NCBI RefSeq assembly: GCF_027111295.1
Contig: NZ_CP114287.1
Coordinates: forward strand, 930,001-994,000
DNA length: 64,000 bases
DNA from: Flavobacterium gelatinilyticum
Lineage (GTDB): Bacteria; Bacteroidota; Bacteroidia; Flavobacteriales; Flavobacteriaceae
Direction of reading: 5' to 3'
The notes under the pieces were generated by a model. The model had not been told where the DNA came from. It did not search any database and saw only the letters and a program-made list of their open reading frames with translations. A program made the position numbers and the translations under genes. This document shows, in pieces, positions 32,969-43,896 of the stretch. The first letter of the stretch is position 1; every line of letters starts with the position of its first letter.

Positions 32969-34408
32969 TTATTTTTTTACGGCTTCCAGTTTTTCAGGAA
33001 AAGCCGATTGTCCGTCTAAATTAGTAATAATAAGATTATCTACATTTTTACTTTCGACTGCATATTTAAAATAATCCGGTTTGTTTTTCCCCCATTGCAC
33101 CGTGCAATTCTGTACTTTAATGCGTTCGGCATTATCAAAATAAAATCCCGAAGTACTTCCTTTCACAAATCCTTCTAAGTTAGAAGGACGCCTGTCATAT
33201 ACTCCTCCGGGATAATTTGTTGTTTTATCTATAAATACACTCACATTATCAAAAACAATATTCTTGATTTTGTCTTTTGATTCGCCGCTTACATATACGC
33301 CGTTTTCTCCTGTACACTGGATATTAGAGAAATAGATATTTTTTATTTCACCAACTTTTCCTTCTGTCGCTCCTTTTGGAAAACGCCAGTTGGCATCTTT
33401 ATGGTTTCCTTTTGCCCTGCTGTATGCCGTAACATAAATTGGTTCTGCTTTTCCCCACCAGGTATCAGTCGTTAAGCGGGCTTCAACAATGATATTCGAA
33501 AAAATAATATCGCTTACAGTTCCTTCATCACGATTCTGGATTCCTAGTGCTCGGTTGCTGTTTTTGATGATGCAGTTATCAAAAACCACTTGTCTGATGG
33601 CATCCATGTTTTCTGATCCAATTTTAATGGCACAGCTGCTGCTTGTCATGGTGCAGTTGGTTACGGTAATGTTCTCGCAGGCTCCGAATTCTTCAAATTC
33701 ACGTCGGTTTTTCAAGCAGATACAGTCATCACCGCTTTCGATATAACAATCGCTGATTCGTACGTTTTTGCAATGGTCTAAGTCGATTCCGTCGCTGTTG
33801 CGTACTTTTAAGCTGTTCAGGAGCGTAATACCGCTTATTACAACATCGTTACAGCCCACTAAATGAACGGTCCAGTAAGCTGAGTTTCCGATATGCACAT
33901 CTTTAATCCTGATATTTTTACCGCCGATAATTGTAAGCACGTGGGGTCTTGGATCAAGAACATCAAAAGGTTTTAAAACGTAGGCGTCTTCTTGTTCTTC
34001 CCCCATAAAAGAAATTCCGTTTCCGTCTATTTTTCCATTTCCGCTTATACTGAAATCTTCTACATTTTCGCCGCCAATCCATATTGTGCCTTCTCCCGGA
34101 TTGGTTCTAAAAGCACTCTTGGTATAGAGTTTTTCATCCGGACTTGCCAGCAATTTTGCTCCGGCTTCGATATGAAGGTCGACTCTTGATTTTACATCAA
34201 AAGGCCCGGCCAGAAAAGTATAAGGTGCCGGAATTAAAACTCTTCCGCCTGTTTTGCTGCAGGCATCTATGGCTTTCTGAATCGCTGCGGCATCATTGGT
34301 CTTTCCGTCTCCTTTGGCTCCGTATTTCTTTATGTCATAGATTTTTTGTGCCGAAACTGTTAACGAAAGGCAGAAAAGCAACAGTGTGATGATAGATTTC
34401 TTTTTCAT
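32969..34408 (-). CDS. GH28 family glycoside hydrolase (polygalacturonase-like)
   Basis: 479 residues. Signal 1-20. A parallel beta-helix with the N-terminal pectate-lyase-like YDIKKYGAKGDGKTNDAAAIQKAID. Catalytic set NSDGIDLDHCKNV (Asp in the NxD motif near 206) and SGDDCICLKNR (Asp-Asp near 227). The usual GHG motif is replaced by SSCAIKIGSEN, so it is not a standard endo-polygalacturonase; a rhamnogalacturonan or exo-type activity is possible. Exported. It lies between a second GH28 gene and the GH51 gene. Confidence 0.92.
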   Translation of the reverse strand: MKKKSIITLLLFCLSLTVSAQKIYDIKKYGAKGDGKTNDAAAIQKAIDACSKTGGRVLIPAPYTFLAGPFDVKSRVDLHIEAGAKLLASPDEKLYTKSAFRTNPGEGTIWIGGENVEDFSISGNGKIDGNGISFMGEEQEDAYVLKPFDVLDPRPHVLTIIGGKNIRIKDVHIGNSAYWTVHLVGCNDVVISGITLLNSLKVRNSDGIDLDHCKNVRISDCYIESGDDCICLKNRREFEEFGACENITVTNCTMTSSSCAIKIGSENMDAIRQVVFDNCIIKNSNRALGIQNRDEGTVSDIIFSNIIVEARLTTDTWWGKAEPIYVTAYSRAKGNHKDANWRFPKGATEGKVGEIKNIYFSNIQCTGENGVYVSGESKDKIKNIVFDNVSVFIDKTTNYPGGVYDRRPSNLEGFVKGSTSGFYFDNAERIKVQNCTVQWGKNKPDYFKYAVESKNVDNLIITNLDGQSAFPEKLEAVKK

Positions 34409-34438
34409 TTCTTATAGTTTTAATCTTTATTTTAAGTT

Positions 34439-34535
34439 GTTTCACGCAGATTTAAAAAGATGTAAGCAGATCTTGCAGATATTTTAGAAAAAAATCGATT
34501 GAAATCTGCTTAAATCTGAAAAATCAGCGTGAAAC
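34439..34535. repeat. 97-bp imperfect inverted repeat between the GH28 genes
   Basis: Ends GTTTCACGC and GCGTGAAAC pair perfectly, and inner words AGATTTA / TAAATCT also pair. Similar ends are found in the 28151-28391 element. Could form a long hairpin in the mRNA between the two GH28 genes. Confidence 0.6.
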
Positions 34536-34540
34536 TAAAT

Positions 34541-36100
34541 TCAATTGACCGGCAGTTCGAATTTATTCTGCTCGGGTTCGGTTTTTCTTTTTAAAGATTC
34601 GCTGTCCAGATTATCCGAAATAACATCTTTAAAAACAATCTGATTAATTTTATCCGATGGAACATTGATTTCCTTCATCGCAAGTTTTTTTACGTCATCA
34701 AAAACAAAGGCGGGACGAAAATCTTCTTTGTCCAGAATCAGTTTTATGTTTTTCATTTCGATTCCGTTTACATGGCGGACATAAAAGCCCCACGAAGGCA
34801 GTTCGCCAAACATGGTAAATTCAGGATAGCCTTTTATGTTTTCTTTTACATCTTTCAGCCGGCTTAAAGGATGATAGGCCATTCCTTTGGATGCTCTTCC
34901 CGGATAGATGATCTCGATGTTTTCCAGAATCACATTTTCAATCGAATGTCCCGGAATTCCTGCAATTGAAGCCGGAAAAGGATTATGGAAATAATCTACT
35001 TCGGGTCCGCGCAGATCGTAATCGATATCCGGACGGCCGAAAGGTATTTGCGCTTTTACATTTTTAATTGATACGTTTTTAATATATCCCGGTTTGTCTC
35101 CGTTGCGATGTCCTAACCTGATCAAAATTGCATTTCCGGTATTTACAGCAGTTACATTTGAAACTTTGATATTTTCTATTTCGGCACCGTCCACAGATTC
35201 AATGGCAATGGCAGATCTGAAAGTATCAAAAACGGTGATATTTTCTATGGTTACATTTTTAAAACTTCCGTAAGAACCTGTTCCAAATTTCACAGCATTG
35301 GCACTGGATCTTATGATACAATTGGCAATATAGATATTGTTATTTTCCAGTCCCGGCACTTCTGATTTTAAACAGATTCCGTCATCGGCAGTATTTACGT
35401 TACAGTTCGTTATTCGGACATTCTCACAGCCGTTAACGTCAATTCCGTCATTGTTCCAATAGGCTCTACTTTCTACTTTCATCGAGTCTACAACAATATT
35501 GCGGCAGTCTGTAAAACAGTTCACCCAGCCCGGACTGTTTTTAAGTGTAATATGGGTCATGACAATTGAATCGCATTTTACAAACGAAATCAGTTTTCCT
35601 CTTCCATCTTCCGGGCGCATTCTGCGGTAATTGTATTTGGGATCAATTCGCACTCCTGTATGGTGCAGACTGTCGATTGCCAGTGCGAGTTCCCTGCCCT
35701 GTCCGTCTATAATTCCTTTTCCGTTTACGGCAATATTTTTGGATTGATACGCTATAATCAATGCCCTGATTTCCTGATATTTTGGGTAATCATCCGGATT
35801 GATGCTTCCTAATAAAACAGCTCCTTCTTCCAGATACAATTCGACATTATCTTTCAAAATCAAACTTCCGGAAAGGTATTTTCCTTTTGAAAAGATTACT
35901 TTTCCTCCTTTATTTTTATAAGCTGCATCGATGGCTTTCTGAATCGCTTTTGTGTTTACTGTTTTACCATCGGCCACAGCGCCAAACGAAGTTACCAGGT
36001 ACTCTTTCTTCTTTTGGGCATATATTTCCTGATTGATACTGAACTGAAGAAGAAAAAGCAAAATCAGACAGTTTCTAAAAATTATTTTACTGTTATTCAT
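34541..36100 (-). CDS. GH28 family glycoside hydrolase
   Basis: 519 residues from the ATG at 36100; the longer start at 36130 would overlap the transporter gene and give a poor signal peptide. Signal about 1-28 (IYAQ). Beta-helix with LVTSFGAVADGKTVNTKAIQKAIDAAY, NNDGIDVNGCENVRITNC (NxD near 215) and TADDGICLKSE (Asp-Asp near 238). The GHG position reads ANAVKFGTGSYG, so the conserved His is missing, as in the neighbouring GH28. The sequence differs enough from its neighbour to suggest a different pectic linkage. Exported; second gene after the symporter. Confidence 0.92.
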   Translation of the reverse strand: MNNSKIIFRNCLILLFLLQFSINQEIYAQKKKEYLVTSFGAVADGKTVNTKAIQKAIDAAYKNKGGKVIFSKGKYLSGSLILKDNVELYLEEGAVLLGSINPDDYPKYQEIRALIIAYQSKNIAVNGKGIIDGQGRELALAIDSLHHTGVRIDPKYNYRRMRPEDGRGKLISFVKCDSIVMTHITLKNSPGWVNCFTDCRNIVVDSMKVESRAYWNNDGIDVNGCENVRITNCNVNTADDGICLKSEVPGLENNNIYIANCIIRSSANAVKFGTGSYGSFKNVTIENITVFDTFRSAIAIESVDGAEIENIKVSNVTAVNTGNAILIRLGHRNGDKPGYIKNVSIKNVKAQIPFGRPDIDYDLRGPEVDYFHNPFPASIAGIPGHSIENVILENIEIIYPGRASKGMAYHPLSRLKDVKENIKGYPEFTMFGELPSWGFYVRHVNGIEMKNIKLILDKEDFRPAFVFDDVKKLAMKEINVPSDKINQIVFKDVISDNLDSESLKRKTEPEQNKFELPVN

Positions 36101-36123
36101 ACTCTTAAGTATTAGATCTAAAG

Positions 36124-37761
36124 TTACCAAAAAACCGTGTATAAGGCCACTAATATGCCGCAGATGATGAAAGATCCGATAATAAATTCTGATGATACTT
36201 TAAACATAGAATTATCAACTTCGATACGGTGTGTTTCAGACTGCTGTTCCGGTTCCGGTTTAACAAGGCTGATGACAACCATAATTAATACGATAATGAA
36301 AAAAACAATCGTCATTCTGTCTAAGAAAGGATAATCAGGAAATGCACCGTTTGTCCACATAGGCAGAAATTTTAAAACTGCTGCAATTGGTACTGTCAGT
36401 AATGCCCCAATAAGTCCGGCTGAAGGCGTTGTTTTTTTCCAGAACATTCCCAGCAGGAAAACAGCTAAAACTCCAGGTGAAAAGAACCCTACATATTCCT
36501 GAATAAACTGGTATGCCTGATCTAATGATTTTAATGCCGGAGCTACAAATGCCGCGATAATCATGCAGACTACAACGCACCATCTTCCGGTACGAACAAG
36601 TTTTTTTTCTGATGCTCCGGAATTGAAGTATTTTTTATAAATATCTAAAGAAAATATGGTCGAAATACTATTGGCTTTTCCGGCCAGCGAAGCTACAATT
36701 GCCGCTGTTAAGGCCGCCAGAGCCACGCCTTTTAATCCGGCAGGAAGTAAATTCATCAACGTTGGGTAGGCATGATCCGGTTTTAAAACTCCCGAAGCAT
36801 CTACCATTTCGTGCTGAAACATGCCGTTTTGATGCATTACAAACATGGCGATTCCGGGTAAAACGGCAATAATGGGCACTAATAATTTCAGGAAAGCAGC
36901 AAACAAAATTCCTTTACGGGCCGTTTTTAAATCGGCACCAAGGGCTCTCTGAACGATGTACTGGTTACAGCCCCAATAAGCCAGATTATTAATGAGCATA
37001 CCGCCAACCAAAACCGACATTCCCGGAAGTTCATTGTAATGAGGATCTGATTTATCGAGAATCATATGCAGATGTCCCGGAGCTTCGTCTGCAATTACAG
37101 CAAGTCCTTTTAGAATATCTTTTCCAAAACCAAATTGTTCCGAGAGTAAAGTTAAGGCCAGATATGTCGTTACCAATCCGCCAAGAATTAATACAATTAC
37201 CTGAAACATATCAGTATAACCTATTACTTTCATACCGCCTAAAGTAACGATAACAGAAAATAAACTAAGTCCTATGACACAAAACTGAAAGCTTACGGGT
37301 GCAATTGACGAGATTGCCAAAGCACCTAAATAAATAATCGAAGTCAGGTTAACAAATACATAAATCAAAAGCCAGATTACGGCCATAATCGTACTTACAG
37401 TCCCGCTGTATCTTTTGGCTAAAAACTGCGGCATGGTAAATATCTTATTTTTAAGATAAATAGGCAGAATAAACATGGCTACGATAATTAAGGTGGCAGC
37501 CGACATCCATTCGTAAGAAGCAATAGCCAGTCCAATAGCAAATCCCGAACCACTCATGCCGATAAAATGTTCTGCCGAAATATTAGACGCTATCAGCGAA
37601 GCTCCAATGGCCCACCAGGTTAAGGAACCTTCTGCCAGAAAATATTCGTTGGAGCTGGTCTGGGCATTTTTTCTGCTTCTGTAAATATACATTCCGTACG
37701 AGGTAACAATGACGAAATAAATAAAGAAGACAATGTAGTCTGCGGTTTGTAATACATTCAT
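36124..37761 (-). CDS. sodium/solute symporter (SSS family)
   Basis: 545 residues, about 14 membrane helices. Starts MNVLQTADYIVFFIYFVIVTSYGMYIY; typical SGLT segments NEYFLAEGSLTWWAIGASLIASNISAEHFIGMSG near 39-70 and LAALTAAIVASLAGKANSISTIFSLDIYKKYF near 350, the sodium-site region. Inner membrane; probably imports a sugar, uronate or inositol together with sodium. Neighbouring GH28 genes suggest uronates; the inositol oxygenase upstream suggests inositol. Substrate not decided by sequence. Confidence 0.93.
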   Translation of the reverse strand: MNVLQTADYIVFFIYFVIVTSYGMYIYRSRKNAQTSSNEYFLAEGSLTWWAIGASLIASNISAEHFIGMSGSGFAIGLAIASYEWMSAATLIIVAMFILPIYLKNKIFTMPQFLAKRYSGTVSTIMAVIWLLIYVFVNLTSIIYLGALAISSIAPVSFQFCVIGLSLFSVIVTLGGMKVIGYTDMFQVIVLILGGLVTTYLALTLLSEQFGFGKDILKGLAVIADEAPGHLHMILDKSDPHYNELPGMSVLVGGMLINNLAYWGCNQYIVQRALGADLKTARKGILFAAFLKLLVPIIAVLPGIAMFVMHQNGMFQHEMVDASGVLKPDHAYPTLMNLLPAGLKGVALAALTAAIVASLAGKANSISTIFSLDIYKKYFNSGASEKKLVRTGRWCVVVCMIIAAFVAPALKSLDQAYQFIQEYVGFFSPGVLAVFLLGMFWKKTTPSAGLIGALLTVPIAAVLKFLPMWTNGAFPDYPFLDRMTIVFFIIVLIMVVISLVKPEPEQQSETHRIEVDNSMFKVSSEFIIGSFIICGILVALYTVFW

Positions 37762-37864
37762 AAAGTGTGGTTATTTTGTGGTTAGTCAGTAAAATGTATT
37801 TTTATTTAACACATAGGAACATAGTTTTAATGTTTAATAAAAAGGTATTTCATTTGTTTAAATG

Positions 37865-38066
37865 CACATAGCTATGTGTAAAAAATTAGTTTTTTATTCA
37901 ATCCTGTTTTTATTCTTTCACATAAAAAAAACTATGTTTCTATGTGTTTAAAATCTACAAGCAAAAGTTAAACACACAGCTATGTGTAAAAAAACTAATT
38001 TTCTATTTTCTCCTTCATTAACTCTCTGCATTGAAAAAAAACCTATGTTTCTATGTGTTTAAAATT
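37865..38066. repeat. tandem pair of about 90-bp ACATAG/CTATGTG repeats
   Basis: Two copies (about 37865-37954 and 37973-38066), each opening with CACATAGCTATGTG (a perfect 14-bp palindrome in copy 1) and ending CTATGTTTCTATGTGTTTA. A third half-copy AACACATAGGAACATAG is at 37808-37824. It fills the 320-bp gap between the acyltransferase and symporter genes and includes no open frame. Related words at 15280-15380. Confidence 0.75.
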
Positions 38067-38081
38067 ATCCTTAACAGCTTT

Positions 38082-39215
38082 CTATATCTTTAAAAACCAT
38101 TTTTTCTTATATAAAAAGTACAGTAAAATAAGCTGTACCATCGTAACAGATAATGCTGCAAAAACCGGCTGCCATATAAGAGGCAGAAACTCAATAAGAC
38201 CGCCAAAAACATAATCTGCAGTATGTTTGAAATCAACAAGACCTTCGGCTGCGATGTAAATCAGAATCGAATTTGAACCAATTAAAATAAGTGGAAATGC
38301 CCATTTATGGAGACCCAAAAGGTCAATTATCACATAGAAAAAGATAAAGAACAAAATACTAAAGCCGCCTACAAAACAAACAAAAGAACTCGTCCATAAG
38401 TGTTTGTTGATTGGAAAATCAAAATCCCAAAGAATTCCAATGAGAATTAAAAGAATTGCAGACAGCGTCATCGTCAGCAGTTTTACATTTATCGAATAAT
38501 AAATTCTGGCTCTCAAAAACGTTCCCGAAAAAACACCCAGCAACGCCGTAGAAACTGCCGGAATAGTCGACAAAATACCTTCCGGGTCATAAACCGTGCT
38601 GTGAAGCCTGCCGGGTAAAAGCAATCGGTCGATGTAAGCTTCCAGCGAACCTTCTTTGGTTAAAACACCGGCTCCAAAATCAGGAACCGGAACCCATTTC
38701 ATCGCTGCATAATAACCTAATAAAATGCCAATACACCAGATTACCTGCTTTTTTAAATCAAAATTGAGATAAATAATTCCCGCCAGAAACCAGGCAATAC
38801 CTATTCGGCCCAAAACACTGGCAAAACGGGTCTGATCGAAACCATCAAACTTTAGCAATCCGTTTACTACAAAGCCTAATACAATAAGTATACAGGTTCT
38901 CCTGAGCATGGAGAGGTATATTTTTTGTTTTTCTTCTGATGGCAGATCATTTGCCGTTTTTACTCCTGCTGACTGTATTTTTTTATCAAAAGAATATGGC
39001 ATTGAAAATCCGGCTACAAATAAAAATACCGGAAATATCATGTCGTAAAAGGTTATTCCGTTCCATTCTGCGTGATGTAATTGCGACGACATCCAGACAA
39101 AAACCGGAATCGGTGCAGCTTTCGCCAAGGCATGTATGATATGTTCCCCGCTCATGATCCAGAACATAACGAAGCCTCTCAGGGCATCCAGGGAAAGTAA
39201 TCTGTTGTTTGTCAT
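38082..39215 (-). CDS. HGSNAT-like heparan-alpha-glucosaminide N-acetyltransferase (DUF5009)
   Basis: 377 residues, about 10-11 membrane helices. The start LLSLDALRGFVMFWIM and the loop LHHAEWNGITFYDMIFPVFLFVAGFS match the transmembrane acyltransferase family that includes human HGSNAT. His48 in HAEWNG aligns with the acetylated active-site His of that enzyme (KHASWNG, as I recall it). The human protein uses cytosolic acetyl-CoA to N-acetylate terminal alpha-glucosamine, after which a GH89 enzyme can remove the sugar. A GH89 gene occurs in the same locus, which makes the same pairing likely. Inner membrane. Exact substrate unproven. Confidence 0.85.
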   Translation of the reverse strand: MTNNRLLSLDALRGFVMFWIMSGEHIIHALAKAAPIPVFVWMSSQLHHAEWNGITFYDMIFPVFLFVAGFSMPYSFDKKIQSAGVKTANDLPSEEKQKIYLSMLRRTCILIVLGFVVNGLLKFDGFDQTRFASVLGRIGIAWFLAGIIYLNFDLKKQVIWCIGILLGYYAAMKWVPVPDFGAGVLTKEGSLEAYIDRLLLPGRLHSTVYDPEGILSTIPAVSTALLGVFSGTFLRARIYYSINVKLLTMTLSAILLILIGILWDFDFPINKHLWTSSFVCFVGGFSILFFIFFYVIIDLLGLHKWAFPLILIGSNSILIYIAAEGLVDFKHTADYVFGGLIEFLPLIWQPVFAALSVTMVQLILLYFLYKKKWFLKI

Positions 39216-39350
39216 TTTTTTGTGGTCGTTATTAGTAGTGGTCAGTTTTCAGTCGCAGTTTTCGGTTTTTTAATAATCAGTGTCAGTCGCAGTTTTTTGC
39301 CGCAGTGCTCACTGTAAACTGTAACTGCGACTGTAAACTAAGACTGAACA
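39216..39350. repeat. CAGTCGCAGTTTT low-complexity repeats
   Basis: Contains CAGTCGCAGTTTTC twice and the inverted form AAACTGTAACTGCGACTG, so the transcript could fold back on itself between the beta-galactosidase and acyltransferase genes. No coding potential. Confidence 0.55.
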
Positions 39351-42542
<3,192 letters not shown>

Positions 42543-42553
42543 CTAAAGTCTGG

Positions 42554-43432
42554 TTAGAACTTCAGTTTTTCAGGCAGGTATTTGGCTGCTAATTCTTTAT
42601 AGTACGGAAGAAGTGCTTTTACATCCGGTTTTACAGGTGCTTTGGTATACAAATCATACGGATTGAACTTTCTAACCCAGTCAAACATTTCTATGTCTTT
42701 TTCGTTCATTAAATGAGCATAGGCATTTTCTTTATGCTGTGAATAAAACGAGTGGTAACGAATCATGTATAAAGCCGGATCAGGAAGATAATCTTTCATA
42801 ATCTGATACAGATATTCGTCGTGGCCCCAGCTCATTTTTACATTGTCGAGTCCGCAGTTTTCTGTATACACACCAAATTTGGTATTGAATCTTTCGTCTG
42901 TATAATCCGGATTTTCTTTGAAGAATTCCGAATACACAATTTTATCTGAATACGCACAGCCAACCGGAAACGTATCGCCTACAACAGCCCATTGCGGTTC
43001 TCCAAACAAACATAAAATTTTACCCAGATCATGAATAAATCCCGTCAGTACGAACCAGTCCGGATGACCGTCTGCTCTAATGGCTTCTGATGTCTGTAAA
43101 AGATGTTGTGTCTGGTCTAAGTCAATATCCGGGTCGCTGTCGTCTACAAGTGTGTTCAAAAAATCGACAGCTTCCCAGATTGACATTTCTTTTTTATTAA
43201 ACTGCAGAAATTCCTGTTCTTTACTGCATACAAAATCGTAAGTCTGGTAAGTATGATTTATTCTGTAAAACTCTTTAACGGTTTCTACTCTTTCAGAATC
43301 TACATAATTCCTGAATTCTTCTTTTTGCTTTTCGGGTGCGCTTTCAGAAGGATCAGGATATCGCAGTAACAAATCATCTTCCCATTCATCTAAATTATTC
43401 AGTGGATTGTCTGTGTCTATATGCTTTTTCAT
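42554..43432 (-). CDS. myo-inositol oxygenase (MIOX)
   Basis: 292 residues, an HD-like di-iron enzyme resembling the animal and plant protein, rare in bacteria outside a few groups. It opens the ring of myo-inositol to D-glucuronate with O2. All six iron ligands are recognisable: His110 ([10 protein letters not shown]), His134 and Asp135 (GFIHDLGK), His204 (SWGHDEYLY), His227 (RYHSFYSQH) and Asp251 ([15 protein letters not shown]). The N-terminal [22 protein letters not shown] is conserved. No signal peptide, so cytoplasmic. It is the first gene of an apparent unit MIOX-GH2-acyltransferase, with a perfect -7 element and a shared 33-bp operator-like site upstream. Confidence 0.96.
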   Translation of the reverse strand: MKKHIDTDNPLNNLDEWEDDLLLRYPDPSESAPEKQKEEFRNYVDSERVETVKEFYRINHTYQTYDFVCSKEQEFLQFNKKEMSIWEAVDFLNTLVDDSDPDIDLDQTQHLLQTSEAIRADGHPDWFVLTGFIHDLGKILCLFGEPQWAVVGDTFPVGCAYSDKIVYSEFFKENPDYTDERFNTKFGVYTENCGLDNVKMSWGHDEYLYQIMKDYLPDPALYMIRYHSFYSQHKENAYAHLMNEKDIEMFDWVRKFNPYDLYTKAPVKPDVKALLPYYKELAAKYLPEKLKF

Positions 43433-43459
43433 AATGCTAAAAGGTTAAAAGTTATAAGA

Positions 43460-43487
43460 CAAAAATAGAATTACCTCCTGCTTTCAA
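43460..43487 (-). promoter_or_regulatory. promoter of the inositol oxygenase gene
   Basis: On the minus strand TTG (43485-43487), 17 bp, then TATTTTTG (43460-43467), exactly matching TTG-N17-TAnnTTTG. The predicted transcription start is about 20 bp before the ATG. The -33 element directly abuts the 33-bp repeat site. Confidence 0.75.
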
Positions 43488-43517
43488 AATGGATTAATAC
43501 ATCAAAAACATGGATAA
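43485..43517 (-). promoter_or_regulatory. HTCS operator candidate, MIOX copy
   Basis: Minus-strand reading starts TTATCCATGTTTTTGA and ends TCCATTTTG: two TCCAT half-sites 21 bp apart. 15 of the first 16 bases agree with the susC copy. The distal half-site (43510-43514) and the proximal one (43489-43493) lie just upstream of the -33 element, where an AraC-type activator would bind. Confidence 0.65.
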
Positions 43518-43896
43518 TTCTTATTTTTGTAGGAATTTACAATCAAAAAAAGACTTTTAAATCTGCTATATATTGTGTGGAGTGTTTTTTGCAGCAGATT
43601 ACAAAAATTAAAAATGATTTTAGTTTTGCATGTAAACATTACCCAGGGCTGAAACCTTGAATTATGTTTTCCGAAAAATCTTTAAATCAACTGCCTCAGG
43701 CTAAAGCTGGAGGCAATTGATTTTTTCAGTTATTTATGAGAATAAAATTTGTGACAATCATTGTAGAGTTTCTTATGATTTCTTCCTATCGTTCGAATTG
43801 ACAACATTATATGATGAAATTTATCAAAGATTCAAGACATCATCAGGGAATAAGTGCACAATACATTTGCGAAAATTCGTGAATTCGCGGCAAAAA
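43518..43896. other. rest of the gap between the regulator and MIOX
   Basis: Non-coding. At 43687-43720 TCAACTGCCTC pairs with GAGGCAATTGA (one mismatch) and a T-run follows on the plus strand. At about 43857-43895 it has ATTTGCGAAAATTCGTGAA-type filler often seen in flavobacterial gaps. No gene seen. Confidence 0.5.
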
